From Cytophagales bacterium (GTDB lineage: Bacteria > Bacteroidota > Bacteroidia > Cytophagales > Microscillaceae), in assembly GCA_013298075.1 (NCBI GenBank), contig JAAFJG010000006.1, positions 53,519 through 117,518 of the forward strand: a stretch of 64,000 nt of DNA, given 5' to 3'. The notes below the pieces were generated by a model, which saw only the letters and a list, made by a program, of their open reading frames with translations, made no database searches and was not told the origin of the DNA. Positions 1 to 9,051 of the stretch are shown in pieces. Made by a program: the position numbers and the translations under genes. How positions within the stretch are numbered: position 1 is the first letter of the stretch; the number at the start of each line of letters is the position of its first letter.

Positions 1-170
1 ATACGATAGTGCAAACGTACATTGACGTAATTATCAGACGCTAAAAGGGCTGGATTGGTCAGAAATGGCGTATAATAATACTGCGAAAATCCAAAATCTT
101 GTGCCGAAATAAAGGATATATTTGCCAAAAAAAGCAAAAAAAGGAACGATTTTTTAGTAATGTAATTCAT
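1..170 (-). CDS. PorP/SprF-like type IX secretion membrane protein, N-terminal part
   Basis: The gene is cut by the left edge; 56 N-terminal codons are visible, read leftwards from ATG at 168-170. The protein starts with a signal peptide (MNYITKKSFLFLLFLANISF then ISAQ). Directly after the cleavage site comes the QDFGFSQYYYTPFLTNPALL pattern, which matches the start of PorP/SprF proteins (FSQY, a short gap, then NPA). This family forms outer-membrane components tied to the type IX secretion system and to gliding. The call rests on this N-terminal signature only, so which PorP paralogue it is cannot be said. Confidence 0.8.
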   Translation of the reverse strand, partial: MNYITKKSFLFLLFLANISFISAQDFGFSQYYYTPFLTNPALLASDNYVNVRLHYR

Positions 171-337
171 AAATTATTTTAACTTTTTTTGTGCTATTGT
201 TTTAAATAGATAAATTTAAGCTAAATTATAGTAAATTTTTCAATTATCTAATATAAACCAATATTTTTTATAAAATAATTTTGATGATTACTTTTATTTT
301 GGATTTTGAGAAAAAAAATGTTGAAAAAGAACGATCA

Positions 338-3241
338 TTACAACACTCTTTTCAATGTAATAGAAATATTTGTACCTATATTTTGTTGGCTTTCGATATG
401 TAAATCTGCGTCTATTTCTTTGGATCTTTGTGCCATATTTTTCAGTCCATAATGACCATCTTTATTGATAGAAGTATCAAAACCAAGTCCATTATCCGAA
501 ATTTGTAAGGTTAAAAAATCGTTTTCAATCAAAATTTTGATGCTAATTTCTGTGGCAAAACTATGTTTTATGATATTTGTAAAAATTTCTTGCGTAATTC
601 TAAACACTTGTAATGATTGTTGAGAGGTTAAATAAAAGTCATTATAAATGTCTGATTGAAAATTTATTTTATTTTTGGTTGCTTCTTCATATTGTAAAGT
701 ATGTTTTTTTATTCTGATAATGAGTTCAGAAGCAAAAATATTTTCTTTATTCATCACCCAAATAGTTTCTCTCAGACTTCGAATAGTTTCTTTTGTAAAC
801 AATTTTAAGGAACTAAATAATGATTTTTTTTCATTTATTTCATTATTTTTATGTTGTATCTCGTCTAAAGTATGCAAAATATAGGTAAGTTGAGAGCCAA
901 TATTATCGTGTAAATCTTGTGAAATACGTTGTCTTTCTGCTTGAATTTTTTGTAAAATATAGACTTCTTTTGTTTTTTTGAGTAGATTTTTATTCGAATA
1001 ATACCACATTATCAGAAAAATAAATCCTAAAAAACAAATAAAAAATATAAAAAAATATAAAAATTTTAGCCAAAAAGATGATAAAATTTCAAAATTAATA
1101 ACCATTTTTTCGGATAAAACTTGATTAGAATCTACCGCCCAAACGGTCAAAGTATATTTTCCTGTTTCTAAATTTTGAAAATTGAGTTGCATATTTTCAG
1201 CAAAACCTTTTTGAGTAGATTTATAAGTTTCTAATTGGAACAAAATTTTATTTTCTTTTTCATTCAAAAAACTTAAATTTGCGAACTCAAACCGAATATT
1301 ATTTTCTAAATGATTTAATTTCAATATTTCATTTATATCAATATTTTTTTCTGTGCTATCTATTTTGACACGCAATAAGTATAATTTTGGCGTAGATGTT
1401 GCCAAATATTTTATTTTATGAACATCAATCGTGCATACACCTTTGGAAGTAGCCAATAATATTTTTTGATTATTTTCATCAAAATTTGCTTTATTTATGT
1501 GTAAATCTTTATCAAAAAGAAAGAAAAAATCTCCCAATTTTCTAAAATTTTCTTGTTCTTTTATATACAAATACTTATCTGTCAGCACAAAAAAATCTTC
1601 ATTTTCGTTCTGAAAAATCAATAAAATTTTTATTCCAACTAATATTTTATTGTCAATTTTATAATTTTTTATAACTTTATTTTCATTCAAAATACTAATT
1701 CCTTTGTCTGTTCCTATCCAAATAATTGGATTTTTTTCTGTATTTTTTTGTTCATATACATAATAAACTTGGTTAGAAAGTAGTCCATTTTTGGTAGAAA
1801 AATTAATTATTTCCTTGTTTTTTGTCCATAAACTTACCCCATTTGTATAAGTATGCCACCATAATCCTGCGTTATTTTTGGTCATTCGTTCTATTAAAGT
1901 GCCTGTTTTTTCATTAAAATTTTCAAAAATATAGTTGATTTTATTGTTTTCAAAAATGCCTACAGAATTGCCAAAAGTAGATAAATAAATATCATTTTCA
2001 AAAAAAGCAATATCAGAAGTACCTCTCCCTTCTCGAATTTTTTGTTTTATTTCTCCTTTTTCATTCAAAATAAAAAAGTTTTCAAAACTACCTACGTACA
2101 TTTCTCCCTTTTCATTTTGTTTGGCTACTCTTATATTTCCTTCTTCTAAAATTAACGAACTAACTATTTGATTTTCAATGATTTGTAATCCTTTTTTATG
2201 TCCAATAATTAATTTATTTTTGCTATAATTGACATCATTTATGTCTTCGTATGTTAGTCCATCTTGTTGATTATAAACGTTTATATTTTCTGAAATAATT
2301 TTTTGAACGCCATCACCAAAAGCAGAAATCCAAACGTTTTTTTCATAATCTACAAAAATATTTTGTATTAAATTATTATTGAGTCCATCTTTTTCTGTGA
2401 TTTGCGTCATTTGCGTAGGCGAAATCATAAAAACGCCTTTATTAGAACCAACCAAATAAGACTCTGTAAATTTATCTCTACAAATAGAATTTCTAAATAT
2501 AAAATCATCTTTTACTTTAAAACTATACAAAAGTTCAAAAAAATGTGTTTTGATATTTTGTCTAAAAACTCCTACTTCATTTTTATTTATTTTAAGCAAG
2601 AAAAAATTAAAATGTAAAGCATAAAAATTACTTATCATATCTTGAGATATATTAGTATTAAAAATAGGTTTTTCAAATAGAATAGGTACTTTTTGTTCTC
2701 CATAATTTTGTACAATTTGGTTTTTATCCACATAAATTTTTGGATATATATCAGACTTATCAATCTCTTTTAAATATGTTTGAACAAACGTATTATTTTT
2801 AAATACATAACTCAAACTATCCATTTCATTCACATAAATTTGTACTTGTTTTTCATTATTTTCTCTGATATTCCAAGCATATTTTCTTGATATATTTGGT
2901 AAAAAACATTTCATTTCTTTGCCATTATATCTACATATTCCCCCTTCATATACATAAAACCAAATATTATTTTGACTATCTTGAAATATTTTGTGTATCA
3001 TATTTTTAGGTAGCCCATTTTCGATAGATAAATTCATAAATTTTTTTCCATCATATCTACTTGCACCTTTTTCGGTGGCAAACCACATAAAACCTTGTCT
3101 ATCTTGAAAAATTTGAAACACATAATTACTGGGCAATCCTTGTGTGGTCGTATAATTTTCGAAGAAAATAGTTTTTTGTGCTGATAAAAAATGGGAAATA
3201 AAAAAAAATAAGGAAAAATAAAATACAATAATCAATCGCAT
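338..3241 (-). CDS. Sensor histidine kinase with two-component propeller
   Basis: A 967-residue membrane sensor kinase. After a signal peptide, residues of about 25-630 hold repeated regulator-propeller units (for example ASRYDGKKF and GNSVGIFENN segments), followed by a Y_Y_Y domain (about 635-710) and one transmembrane helix (about 715-742). The dimerisation box QDLHDNIGSQLTYI places the phospho-acceptor histidine near residue 778 (HisKA_3, LytS/NarX type). The HATPase end shows an N box (FTNIIKH), ISDNGLGFD and YGLKNMAQR. The periplasmic propeller should sense an extracellular or envelope signal. No response regulator is adjacent, so the partner is unknown. A TATCTTTG -7 element lies just upstream. 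Confidence 0.93.
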   Translation of the reverse strand: MRLIIVFYFSLFFFISHFLSAQKTIFFENYTTTQGLPSNYVFQIFQDRQGFMWFATEKGASRYDGKKFMNLSIENGLPKNMIHKIFQDSQNNIWFYVYEGGICRYNGKEMKCFLPNISRKYAWNIRENNEKQVQIYVNEMDSLSYVFKNNTFVQTYLKEIDKSDIYPKIYVDKNQIVQNYGEQKVPILFEKPIFNTNISQDMISNFYALHFNFFLLKINKNEVGVFRQNIKTHFFELLYSFKVKDDFIFRNSICRDKFTESYLVGSNKGVFMISPTQMTQITEKDGLNNNLIQNIFVDYEKNVWISAFGDGVQKIISENINVYNQQDGLTYEDINDVNYSKNKLIIGHKKGLQIIENQIVSSLILEEGNIRVAKQNEKGEMYVGSFENFFILNEKGEIKQKIREGRGTSDIAFFENDIYLSTFGNSVGIFENNKINYIFENFNEKTGTLIERMTKNNAGLWWHTYTNGVSLWTKNKEIINFSTKNGLLSNQVYYVYEQKNTEKNPIIWIGTDKGISILNENKVIKNYKIDNKILVGIKILLIFQNENEDFFVLTDKYLYIKEQENFRKLGDFFFLFDKDLHINKANFDENNQKILLATSKGVCTIDVHKIKYLATSTPKLYLLRVKIDSTEKNIDINEILKLNHLENNIRFEFANLSFLNEKENKILFQLETYKSTQKGFAENMQLNFQNLETGKYTLTVWAVDSNQVLSEKMVINFEILSSFWLKFLYFFIFFICFLGFIFLIMWYYSNKNLLKKTKEVYILQKIQAERQRISQDLHDNIGSQLTYILHTLDEIQHKNNEINEKKSLFSSLKLFTKETIRSLRETIWVMNKENIFASELIIRIKKHTLQYEEATKNKINFQSDIYNDFYLTSQQSLQVFRITQEIFTNIIKHSFATEISIKILIENDFLTLQISDNGLGFDTSINKDGHYGLKNMAQRSKEIDADLHIESQQNIGTNISITLKRVL

Positions 3242-3260
3242 TATGATAAGTTTATAGTTA

Positions 3261-3268
3261 CAAAGATA
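3261..3268 (-). promoter_or_regulatory. -7 box (TATCTTTG) of the sensor kinase gene
   Basis: A perfect TAnnTTTG element on the minus strand, 20 bases before the kinase start codon. No clear TTTG -33 box was found at the usual distance. Confidence 0.5.
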
Positions 3269-3375
3269 GCATTTTTTTCAGATTTTAGTAGAAAAAAAGA
3301 AAAAAAACTATCTTTTTAACAAATTCATTCTAAAAAATCACCTTTTAATGTTATAAAATTGAAAAAAATGTGAAC

Positions 3376-3383
3376 TAATTTTG
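3376..3383 (+). promoter_or_regulatory. -7 box (TAATTTTG) before the LRR gene
   Basis: A perfect TAnnTTTG element 57 bases before the LRR start codon. It is divergent from the kinase promoter in the same intergenic gap and probably drives the LRR plus CHAT pair. Confidence 0.55.
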
Positions 3384-3440
3384 CAACATCAAACTAATAA
3401 ATCGCTTTAATACTTTTAAAAATTAAACTTCAAAAATCAA

Positions 3441-4019
3441 ATGAAAAAACTTGTTTTTATGTTTATATGTGCGTTTATATGTGTGTATGCACACGCACAA
3501 AATACTTTGCTTGATTCTGTAAAATTATCAAAAAAACCTACTTTTAGGTCTTTTACAGAAGCTATGAAAACAAATAATGGAGTTTATAAATTATATTTGT
3601 ACAATAAAAATTTAAAAGAATTGCCACAAGAAATCGGAAAATTTAAGAAGTTACAAGAATTAAATTTGCACGCTAATCAATTAACTACTTTACCAAAAGA
3701 AATCGGAAATCTAAAAAATTTGCAAAGTTTAGAATTAAGAGATAATCGACTTAATTGTTTACCAAAAGAAATGAGTGAATTAAAAAACTTAAAAAAATTG
3801 GATTTATTTGTAAATCAATTTACTAATTTTCCAAAAGAAATAATTGGATTACAAAATTTACGAATATTGAATTTATCATCAAATCAATTGACTATGTTAC
3901 CAGAAGAAATCAGTGAGATGAGAAATTTAGAGTTCTTAAATTTGAAAGGAAATCCTATTGCTAACGAAAAAAAGAGAAATATAAGAGAACTTTTGCCAAA
4001 TTGTGAAATTACATTTTAA
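3441..4019 (+). CDS. Secreted leucine-rich-repeat protein
   Basis: 192 residues with a signal peptide (MKKLVFMFICAFICVYAHAQ) and about five 23-residue leucine-rich repeats, from about residue 45 to 175. Each follows the LxxLxLxxNxLxxLPxEI plan of the bacterial LRR class. Such solenoids bind protein partners; no catalytic domain is present. It ends 13 bases before the signal-peptide start of the TPR-CHAT gene, in the same direction and behind one promoter, so the two are probably co-transcribed. The LRR could be the recognition or regulatory partner of the CHAT peptidase; that is inference from position only. Confidence 0.85.
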   Translation: MKKLVFMFICAFICVYAHAQNTLLDSVKLSKKPTFRSFTEAMKTNNGVYKLYLYNKNLKELPQEIGKFKKLQELNLHANQLTTLPKEIGNLKNLQSLELRDNRLNCLPKEMSELKNLKKLDLFVNQFTNFPKEIIGLQNLRILNLSSNQLTMLPEEISEMRNLEFLNLKGNPIANEKKRNIRELLPNCEITF

Positions 4020-4032
4020 ACTAAAAAAAATT

Positions 4033-6972
4033 ATGAAAAAATATATCTTACTTTTTATATTATTGTTGTTTTACATCAATATATACGCCCAAAATTCTTG
4101 GCGAGAATTATTAGATAATGCTCAAAAATATTTTGAGGCTGGAAAAATTATTTCTGCTCTCGATTTTGCTGAAAAAGCACGCATAGCAGGCGAAAAAGAA
4201 TTTACCAAAAAATCAAAAGAATATAGCATTACTTTGACTATATTGAGCATTATCAATAGAAAATCAGGTAATTTGCAAAATGTTGAAAAATATTTACTCG
4301 AATCTATCGAAATTATTGAACAAATAGAAGGTAAAAATGGACAACAATATGCGCCCGCTATCAATCAATTAGGACTTTTTTATGCAGAAGTAGAAAAACA
4401 TCAAAAGGCAATTAGTTTGTATGAAAATGCTATCAAAATAATAGAAAATAATCCAAAACAACAAGAAATTTATTTGCAATTTACTAATAATTTGGCGTTG
4501 AGTTATGCAAGATTGAATAATTATGAAAAAGCCCATAAAATATTGAATGATAATATTACTTTTATAGAAAAAAATAAAATGCAAAAAAGAGAACAAGGCA
4601 TTGTTACTCGAAATATTATTGGAGAAATATATAAATATGAAGGAAAATATGCGTCTGCAGAATTGAATACTAAAATTGCAAAATTATACATAGAAGATAT
4701 TTATAAAGTCTATGAAAAAGGAATTGGCTCTTTTAATTTTGAATTATATGTGTCAATTATTACAAATTTAGCAGAAATACAAAAGTTAATGGGACGTTTT
4801 TCGGAGGCGGAACCTTTGTATGATAAATCTTTGGACTTTTCGGGGAAATTATACGGCAAACAATCGCAAATGTATGCAGGAGTTTTAACTCAATTAGCCT
4901 CACTTTATATGCGTACTCAACGTATGGAAAAAGCAGCGCAAAACTATTTAGAATCTTTGGCGATTGTCGAAAAAATATATGGAAAAAACCACGTCAATTA
5001 TGCCCTTGTCGTGAATAATTTAGCGGTTTTATACATGCAAAATAAGAATTATCCAAAGGCTGAAAAGTTATATGAAGAAACTATTAATATCTCAAAAATA
5101 GAAAAAAATAGAGAATATTACAATAGTTTAAATAATTTGGCTAATTTATATATGGAACAAAAAAAATATGAACCAGCAAAAAAACTTTTAATTGAATGTG
5201 AAAAAGAACTAAAAAAAATTGTGGGAGTTTTGCACAATTCTTATATTAGATGTATTAAAAGTTTGGGCGAAACGTATTTTTATTTGGGCGATTATACTAA
5301 TGCAAAAAAATATTTGATGGACATGTCTATTTTTAAATTGAAAGAAATGAGCGATAATTTTGGCTTTCTCTCTGAGTCACAAAAATTGACTTATTTAGAA
5401 GAAAATAGAAAATATTTTGAAACATTTTCATCTTTTGCTTTTTCTTATTCCTATATTAATAAAAACCAAAATGATAAACAAGCCGTTTTAAATACTTTAT
5501 ATTCATTATTTACGGCACAAAAAGGCATTGTTTTTAATTCAAATAAAAAAATTGTACAAGAAATTATGAGCAGTGGAAATGCTGATATGATCAACAAATA
5601 TAATAATTGGAAAGAACAAAAAGAACAATTAGCCCATTATTCTAATTTAACTTCTGAAGAATTGAACCAAAAAGGAATCAATATTAAAGAACTTAGAATA
5701 GGCACTGAAAATGTTGAGAAATTAATAAATTTACAATCTTTTGAAAGAAAAAAAAAGGAATTTTCTTTTAGTTCTATTGATGAAATAACTAAAAAATTAA
5801 ACGTTGATGAATGTTTGATTGAAATTATTAGAATAAAAATTGATACCGCAATAACTTATGGATTTTTGTTGGCAAATAATCAAGGAAAATTAGATATAGA
5901 ATTGGGAATAAATGGAAAAGATTTGGAAGAAAAATTTTTGAAATATTATAAAAATATGATTAAAAATAAATCTTTTGACAAACATAGTTACAAAAATTAT
6001 TGGTCGCCAATAGAAAAAGTACTCAAAAGAAATGGCAAATTTAAAAAAATATTTATGGCTGCTGATGGCGTATATAATGAAATTAATTTGTCTTCTATCA
6101 AAATTGGAGAAACAGAAAAATTTGTGTTAGATGAATTTAATATTCATTTACTTACGAATACAAAGGAAATTTTGGATTTAGAAATTAAAAAAACAAATTC
6201 AAAAAAAGAAAAGAAAACAACCAAAACTGCTCGCCTTTTTGGTCGCCCAACTTATCAAATGGAAGGAGAAAAACATCAAGAACACACCAAACAAGAAAGA
6301 AAAACAGGCGAAGAACGCGAAGTTACTTTTTCAGAAAATTATGCCAATGTAGAATGGAATGATTTGCCGGGAACAGAAACAGAAATAAAAAGTATCGAAA
6401 AAATTATGAACGCCAATAATTTAAAAGTCGAAAGTTTTTATAAAGAAAAGGCAACAGAAGAAGCCGTAAAAAATTCTAAAAATCCAACTATTTTGCATAT
6501 TGCCACACACGGTTTCTTTTTTCAAGACGAAGACAAAACCAAAATAACTAACTCTAACGAAACAATGATGCGTTCAGGAATTGCGTTGGCGGGCGTGAGC
6601 AATTATTTTAGAGCAAAAGAAAAACCAAATACAGATGATGGAATTTTGACTGCTTATGAAGTTTCAAATATGGATTTAGGTAAGACAGAATTAGTAGTTT
6701 TATCTGCTTGCGAAACAGGTTTAGGCGATATAACGGCAGGAGAAGGCGTTTTTGGTTTGCAGAGAGCGTTGCGTGTGGCAGGTGCGAAAACGATTATTAC
6801 AAGTCTTTGGACGGTCAATGATGAAGTTACACAAATGTTGATGACCGAATTTTATTCGATTTGGTTTTCGGGAATTTCGTGTAGAGATGCGTTTAATCAA
6901 GCCCAAAAGAAAATCAAAGAAAAATATCCTGAGCCATATTTTTGGGGTGCTTTTTTGATGATTGGGGAATAA
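4033..6972 (+). CDS. Exported TPR-CHAT caspase-like peptidase
   Basis: 979 residues from the chosen start MKKYILLF, which opens a signal peptide ending IYAQ. An ATG at 4003 would add ten charged residues and overlap the LRR gene, so it is less likely. Residues of about 30-440 are tetratricopeptide repeats (repeated A..Y..ALxIxE patterns). A CHAT domain fills roughly 660-979, with the catalytic pair in HIATHGFF (His near 826) and LSACETG (Cys near 893). The family contains caspase-like cysteine peptidases such as separase relatives and the protease of type III-E CRISPR. The signal peptide implies action in the periplasm or outside. The substrate is unknown. It directly follows the LRR gene. 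Confidence 0.9.
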   Translation: MKKYILLFILLLFYINIYAQNSWRELLDNAQKYFEAGKIISALDFAEKARIAGEKEFTKKSKEYSITLTILSIINRKSGNLQNVEKYLLESIEIIEQIEGKNGQQYAPAINQLGLFYAEVEKHQKAISLYENAIKIIENNPKQQEIYLQFTNNLALSYARLNNYEKAHKILNDNITFIEKNKMQKREQGIVTRNIIGEIYKYEGKYASAELNTKIAKLYIEDIYKVYEKGIGSFNFELYVSIITNLAEIQKLMGRFSEAEPLYDKSLDFSGKLYGKQSQMYAGVLTQLASLYMRTQRMEKAAQNYLESLAIVEKIYGKNHVNYALVVNNLAVLYMQNKNYPKAEKLYEETINISKIEKNREYYNSLNNLANLYMEQKKYEPAKKLLIECEKELKKIVGVLHNSYIRCIKSLGETYFYLGDYTNAKKYLMDMSIFKLKEMSDNFGFLSESQKLTYLEENRKYFETFSSFAFSYSYINKNQNDKQAVLNTLYSLFTAQKGIVFNSNKKIVQEIMSSGNADMINKYNNWKEQKEQLAHYSNLTSEELNQKGINIKELRIGTENVEKLINLQSFERKKKEFSFSSIDEITKKLNVDECLIEIIRIKIDTAITYGFLLANNQGKLDIELGINGKDLEEKFLKYYKNMIKNKSFDKHSYKNYWSPIEKVLKRNGKFKKIFMAADGVYNEINLSSIKIGETEKFVLDEFNIHLLTNTKEILDLEIKKTNSKKEKKTTKTARLFGRPTYQMEGEKHQEHTKQERKTGEEREVTFSENYANVEWNDLPGTETEIKSIEKIMNANNLKVESFYKEKATEEAVKNSKNPTILHIATHGFFFQDEDKTKITNSNETMMRSGIALAGVSNYFRAKEKPNTDDGILTAYEVSNMDLGKTELVVLSACETGLGDITAGEGVFGLQRALRVAGAKTIITSLWTVNDEVTQMLMTEFYSIWFSGISCRDAFNQAQKKIKEKYPEPYFWGAFLMIGE

Positions 6973-7012
6973 AATTTTTAAAAAAAATGTTAGTTTTTAG
7001 AGAATTTTTGCA

Positions 7013-7097
7013 TTTTTTTTTGAAATGTATTTTTGAATTGCCTCCAGATTTATCTGGAGGATAATATAAAATTCAATTGTTGGCTTTAGCCGAAATT
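7013..7097 (+). repeat. Dispersed palindromic repeat, copy 1
   Basis: An intergenic element made of an oligo-T start, a 9-bp palindrome around CCTCCAGAT at 7041-7060, and a second weaker hairpin around TTGGCTTTAGCCGAA. Related copies lie at 8801-8982 (inverted) and 40395-40572. Only the first part of the longer element is kept here. It looks like a REP-type non-coding repeat, and may also act as a transcription stop for the CHAT gene. Confidence 0.8.
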
Positions 7098-7240
7098 TTA
7101 TACTTTTTGATATTTCAAATAAGTGAAATAAATCTAATTTCTACATAAATAATAATATTAAAAATAATTCTGCAAAACTCTCTAAAAAAATTAAAATTAT
7201 AAAAAAAATCAAAGTTAAATTATAAAAAAAAGTTATTATT

Positions 7241-8734
7241 ATGAAAAAAATAAGTGTAAAAGTACTTGCTTTGGCAAGTTTAATGTTGTCGTTACAGTTT
7301 TGTAATACGAGCAGCAATGAAAGCAAAAAAGACAAACAAACAGACGAAAAATCTGTGAATTTGGACAGCAAAAAAGGCTTCGGAAATCTCGAAATTAAGC
7401 CTGATGTGTATTCTTTTGAGGCAGAAAAAGGCAAAGTAATCGAGACAGAAACAGGGACAAAAATCACTTTTTCGGCTGATAATTTTGTTGATGCCGATGG
7501 GAAAATCGTGAAGGGAAAAGTGGATATTTCTTTTCGAGAATTTCATACAATCGCGGATATTATGGCTTCTGGTATCACTATGGCATACGATAGCGCGGGA
7601 CAGACGTATAATTTTGAGTCTGCAGGTATGTTCGAAATGTCAGGAAAACAAAATGGCAAAGAGATTTTTATTGCCAAAGAAAAAGACGTAAAAGTAGATT
7701 TGGCTTCTTACAAAGATGGAGCGTTTAATCAATATGAATTAAACAAAAAAAATAATTTACAAACATATTTTCAAGGAAAAAAATCGTTGGATTATGGTAG
7801 TTTTATCATACCGCAATTAAACGCACAAACGAAACCTGAAGACCCAAGTATCAAAAAAACAAATGGTAAATGGTTTATTACCAAAACAAGTCAGTTGCCT
7901 TCGATTAACGTTGAAAAACTGAAAAAAATGGCAGAATTAAAATCGGAAGCGCCCACAAAACCGATTATGCCTGAGCCTTTTAATGACAAAGAACCGATTA
8001 TGGATTTTGATATTAACACAAAACAATTTCCAGAATTAGAAACGTTTAAAAATATTATTTGGCAATATGCGGGCAATAATCAAGGTGATAGTCCAAGCAA
8101 AAATCAATGGATTTTTGAAACAAAATGGTCAAATATCAAATTAGAAAGTGCTAATTTGGAAAATATTATTCGTTATAAATTGATTCTTTCAAACAATGCG
8201 AAAACATTTGTAACTTATATCAAACCTTGTTTGCGCGGACAACAATTAGAAAGTGCCAAAACTATTTTTGCTCAAAAAAATATGGAGTACGAAAAAGAAA
8301 TGAAAAACGATAGACGCTCAAATATTGATAAAGAAATGAAAAAAATCAAAATTAAAGGTGATTTTATCAGAGCATTTGCGATTCAAAATTTTGGTACGTA
8401 TAATTGTGATATTATCTCAAGTATGAGAAATCCTATGAGAGTAGTTGCCAATTTTGGTGATTTGACTTTGTCGAGTCTTTGTTTGATTAGTGGAGATAGG
8501 TCTTTTAGGGAATATAGAAACCAAAAAGATGTGATTTTATTTGACCAAGGAGCAGTCAATCAAATTGTCGCTAATATTATTGATAGTAATGGTAAAGCAA
8601 AAACTTATCATTTTTCTAAAGATGAATTTGCTCAATTAGATTTCAAAAAAATCAAAGAAACAGGCAAAATTGATATTAATTTGAGAGAGGTAAATATGGA
8701 TAATTTACTCGATTTTAGAAAAATGATCAATTAA
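7241..8734 (+). CDS. Lipoprotein of unknown function
   Basis: 497 residues beginning with a lipoprotein signal (MKKISVKVLALASLMLSLQFC, lipobox LQFC, Cys21). The mature protein starts with a Ser/Lys/Asp-rich linker and then a beta-rich region with GTKITFSADNFVDADGKIVK and FESAGMFEMSG, a pattern seen in Bacteroidota lipoproteins with a ZU5-like or carboxypeptidase-regulatory-like fold. The C-terminal part has no recognised motif. It stands alone, followed by a strong hairpin terminator, and is bracketed by inverted copies of a dispersed repeat. Function cannot be assigned. Confidence 0.75.
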   Translation: MKKISVKVLALASLMLSLQFCNTSSNESKKDKQTDEKSVNLDSKKGFGNLEIKPDVYSFEAEKGKVIETETGTKITFSADNFVDADGKIVKGKVDISFREFHTIADIMASGITMAYDSAGQTYNFESAGMFEMSGKQNGKEIFIAKEKDVKVDLASYKDGAFNQYELNKKNNLQTYFQGKKSLDYGSFIIPQLNAQTKPEDPSIKKTNGKWFITKTSQLPSINVEKLKKMAELKSEAPTKPIMPEPFNDKEPIMDFDINTKQFPELETFKNIIWQYAGNNQGDSPSKNQWIFETKWSNIKLESANLENIIRYKLILSNNAKTFVTYIKPCLRGQQLESAKTIFAQKNMEYEKEMKNDRRSNIDKEMKKIKIKGDFIRAFAIQNFGTYNCDIISSMRNPMRVVANFGDLTLSSLCLISGDRSFREYRNQKDVILFDQGAVNQIVANIIDSNGKAKTYHFSKDEFAQLDFKKIKETGKIDINLREVNMDNLLDFRKMIN

Positions 8735-8743
8735 AAAAACATA

Positions 8744-8773
8744 AAAAGTGCAAGTAAAACTGCTTGCACTTTT
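8744..8773 (+). terminator. Hairpin terminator after the lipoprotein gene
   Basis: An 11-bp perfect stem (AAAAGTGCAAG with CTTGCACTTTT) around an 8-base loop, 10 bases after the stop codon. Confidence 0.8.
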
Positions 8774-8800
8774 AAAAAAAAATCATAAAAAAAAAAAAAA

Positions 8801-8982
8801 TAGGTTCATAAGAAATTATTGCAGAGCTAATTTTATTCTACTATAAATAGCCATTTATTTTGAAAATATAGAAAAATATTAATTTGAAAAATGTAGAGAT
8901 TTCGGCTAAAGCCAACTATTGATTTTTTTATTATCCTCCAGATAAATCTGGAGGCAATTCAAAAAATATATTTCAAAAAAAA
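8801..8982 (-). repeat. Dispersed palindromic repeat, copy 2 (inverted)
   Basis: A full-length copy of the element at 7013-7097, in the opposite orientation. It matches the copy at 40395-40572 over about 150 bases (roughly 90 percent by eye), including both hairpins and an AT-rich tail. With the terminator it fills most of the 317-base gap between the lipoprotein and WG-repeat genes. Confidence 0.85.
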
Positions 8983-9051
8983 TATTTTCATTTTACGCAC
9001 AAATATCCTAAGAATCAAAAAATAATAAACAAAAATTAAAAAATTACAATT

